Source of the DNA: Candidatus Woesearchaeota archaeon
GTDB lineage: Archaea; Nanobdellota; Nanobdellia; Woesearchaeales; CALCXY01
Direction: 5' to 3'
Length of the DNA: 49,729 bases
Assembly (NCBI GenBank): GCA_937906345.1
Contig: CALCXY010000035.1
Span: forward strand, 1-49,729
Below, piece by piece: positions 48,397-49,729 of this stretch. The notes under the pieces were generated by a model. It saw only the letters and a program-made list of their open reading frames with translations, had not been told where the DNA came from and made no database searches. The position numbers and the translations under genes were made by a program. The first letter of the stretch is position 1. Each line of letters begins with the position of its first letter.

Positions 48397-48945
48397 TTAA
48401 AATAGTCCTTTTTTTGGAGGTGGTGCAGGAGATGCACTCATTGTTCCAGGTGGTGGAGGAGCAACACTTGGTGGAGGCCCCATTGGTGCAGGCATTGGTG
48501 GACCCATTGGTCCTGGTGGAGGCATTCCAGTTGGAGGAGGCATTGGAGCACCCATTGGTGGTGGTCCTGGTCTTGGAGAATGAACCATTTTAGGTCCTCC
48601 TACTTCATGTTTAGGAGATCCTTTTAATTCTTTAACCATATCTGCAACTGCAACAATCCCTTCTGCAATTTTTTCATTTTGACTCATAACATCTGCTAAT
48701 TTTTGAGTAACATCATCAATTTTTTGGAGTACTTCTCCTTGATGATCTTCATCAGTTTTCATACTTCTAGAAGCTTCTCTAAAAATATCTATGAGACTAT
48801 TCATACTAAGTTGTAAATTATCCATAGAAGCATGAAAAGAGATTGTAGAATCTTTAGAACCGCCTTTTAGATTTTGTAATTCGTTTTTTAAACCTATAAT
48901 TTCTCTATGAGGAACAATCTCATATTCTCCATCATCTTCTGCCAT
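48397..48945 (-). CDS. Coiled-coil protein with proline-rich tail
   Basis: 182 residues. An acidic start (MAEDDGEYEIVPHREI), coiled-coil segments (residues about 20-105) and a C-terminal ~65 residues rich in Pro, Gly, Met and Ala, such as PPPTGMPPPGPMGPPMPAPM. The tail is low complexity and probably unstructured. GAGGTGGA before the ATG fixes the start. First gene of the divergent operon beside the rRNA promoter. Function unknown; a cytoskeletal or division-scaffold role is only a guess from composition. Confidence 0.72.
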   Translation of the reverse strand: MAEDDGEYEIVPHREIIGLKNELQNLKGGSKDSTISFHASMDNLQLSMNSLIDIFREASRSMKTDEDHQGEVLQKIDDVTQKLADVMSQNEKIAEGIVAVADMVKELKGSPKHEVGGPKMVHSPRPGPPPMGAPMPPPTGMPPPGPMGPPMPAPMGPPPSVAPPPPGTMSASPAPPPKKGLF

Positions 48946-48991
48946 TTAACTCCACCTCTTTTAAACGATACTAAGGAAATTCTATTTTTAA

Positions 48992-49000
48992 GATTTATAA
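48992..49000 (-). promoter_or_regulatory. TATA box of the coiled-coil operon
   Basis: Reverse-strand TTTATAAAT; predicted start near 48970 leaves a leader of about 25 bases with the GAGGTGGA ribosome site. Confidence 0.45.
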
Positions 49001-49047
49001 AACTATGGTTTTTTTTAGTTTAAATCTTAATACAAATAAGCGATACC

Positions 49048-49056
49048 TTTATAAAT
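49048..49056 (+). promoter_or_regulatory. TATA box of the rRNA operon
   Basis: TTTATAAAT preceded by a purine-rich CGATACC; predicted transcription start near 49078. The box lies about 200 bases before the mature 16S 5' end. It shares the divergent intergenic region with the coiled-coil operon promoter. Confidence 0.5.
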
Positions 49057-49114
49057 AACCTCAATCCCTCTATTGCTACAAAACAATAATATATCGCCAC
49101 CATTTCTCGAATGG

Positions 49115-49160
49115 CACTATACACTACGCTAGTGCTTCCAAAGAGAGCGTACCTATAGTG
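49115..49160 (+). other. Hairpin in the pre-16S leader
   Basis: CACTATA (49115-49121) pairs with TATAGTG (49154-49160) and TACGC (49125-49129) with GCGTA (49147-49151), giving 7 bp and 5 bp helices separated by an internal loop of 3 and 2 bases. Pairing is by eye. It lies in the 170-base leader and may help processing, but it is not an exact bulge-helix-bulge. Confidence 0.5.
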
Positions 49161-49250
49161 TGTACTTGAACTTAGATTCATGTATGAATGACAGTTGTTT
49201 TTAACGTATAAGTTTCAGAATACTAATTTTTAGTATATTTGAGCGACCAA

Positions 49251-49729
<479 letters not shown>

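Noticed and set aside
49078-49250. tRNA gene in the rRNA leader
   Set aside because: The stem at 49115-49160 is too short and lacks a T-loop sequence (GGTTCAAATCC) and cloverleaf.

Overview
The window is AT-rich, gene-dense archaeal DNA that ends inside a 16S rRNA gene. Archaeal signs are the 16S 5' region, a Dph2 diphthamide enzyme, a histone-fold protein, tandem Lrp-type regulators, archaeal TATA boxes about 26 bases before start codons, and many leaderless starts. Small compact genes, low GC, a coiled-coil/proline-rich gene next to the rRNA and many laterally acquired bacterial families suggest a DPANN lineage, Woesearchaeota-like. That placement is inference; a 16S phylogeny would settle it.

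Layout. 1-4.8 kb: two related unknown proteins, then three tandem reverse-strand proteins with a phosphoenolpyruvate-synthase-type swivelling His domain but no ATP-grasp domain. 4.9-16 kb: an envelope redox and metal island with rhodanese, thioredoxin-fold and DsbA-like lipoproteins, MerT fused to a heavy-metal domain, two CuA-type cupredoxins, a PepSY-like protein, DoxX, a bacterial-type Lgt and a DUF255-CcdA fusion. 15.9-18.2 kb: a BlaI/CopY-type repressor, a membrane metallopeptidase and an SO_0444-type metal permease in one operon. 18.5-24.7 kb: an unusual operon with a small lipoprotein, a thioredoxin that has lost one active-site Cys, two membrane-anchored proteins ending in Val-Gly-Gly-Cys, a triple-thioredoxin protein, CcdA, an unknown membrane protein and an Lgt-like protein fused to a thioredoxin domain. 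24.7-27.1 kb: a transsulfuration pair with a small HTH protein. 27.2-30.6 kb: M32 carboxypeptidase, a hydrolase-like membrane protein and a methyltransferase-like protein. 30.7-40.6 kb: genes typical of arsenic or arsenosugar clusters (two selenodomain/arsenosugar-type transferases, radical SAM, ArsM, ArsC, two TVP38 proteins, a MerA-like oxidoreductase), interleaved with an M16 peptidase, a CARF-HTH regulator and glutamate dehydrogenase. 40.7-49 kb: a toxin-antitoxin pair, Dph2, a second thioredoxin/CcdA pair, an N-formylglutamate-amidohydrolase-like protein, a double Lrp regulator, DUF3179, a histone-fold protein and two coiled-coil proteins, then 16S rRNA.

How it fits together. Eight proteins have a bacterial-type lipobox and the window carries a complete Lgt, so a diacylglyceryl-lipoprotein pathway probably operates here. 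Three CcdA-type domains can carry reducing power across the membrane to the many CxxC proteins outside. The metal permease, MerT-HMA protein and cupredoxins share candidate operators with the BlaI/CopY gene, which suggests control by copper or another soft metal.

Non-coding structure includes two inverted copies of a ~100 bp repeat, one of which forms a 164 bp hairpin, a three-way-junction element near 47.2 kb, a perfect 18 bp hairpin near 42.26 kb and a 10 bp-phased repeat before the toxin-antitoxin genes. I found no tRNA gene and no CRISPR array.
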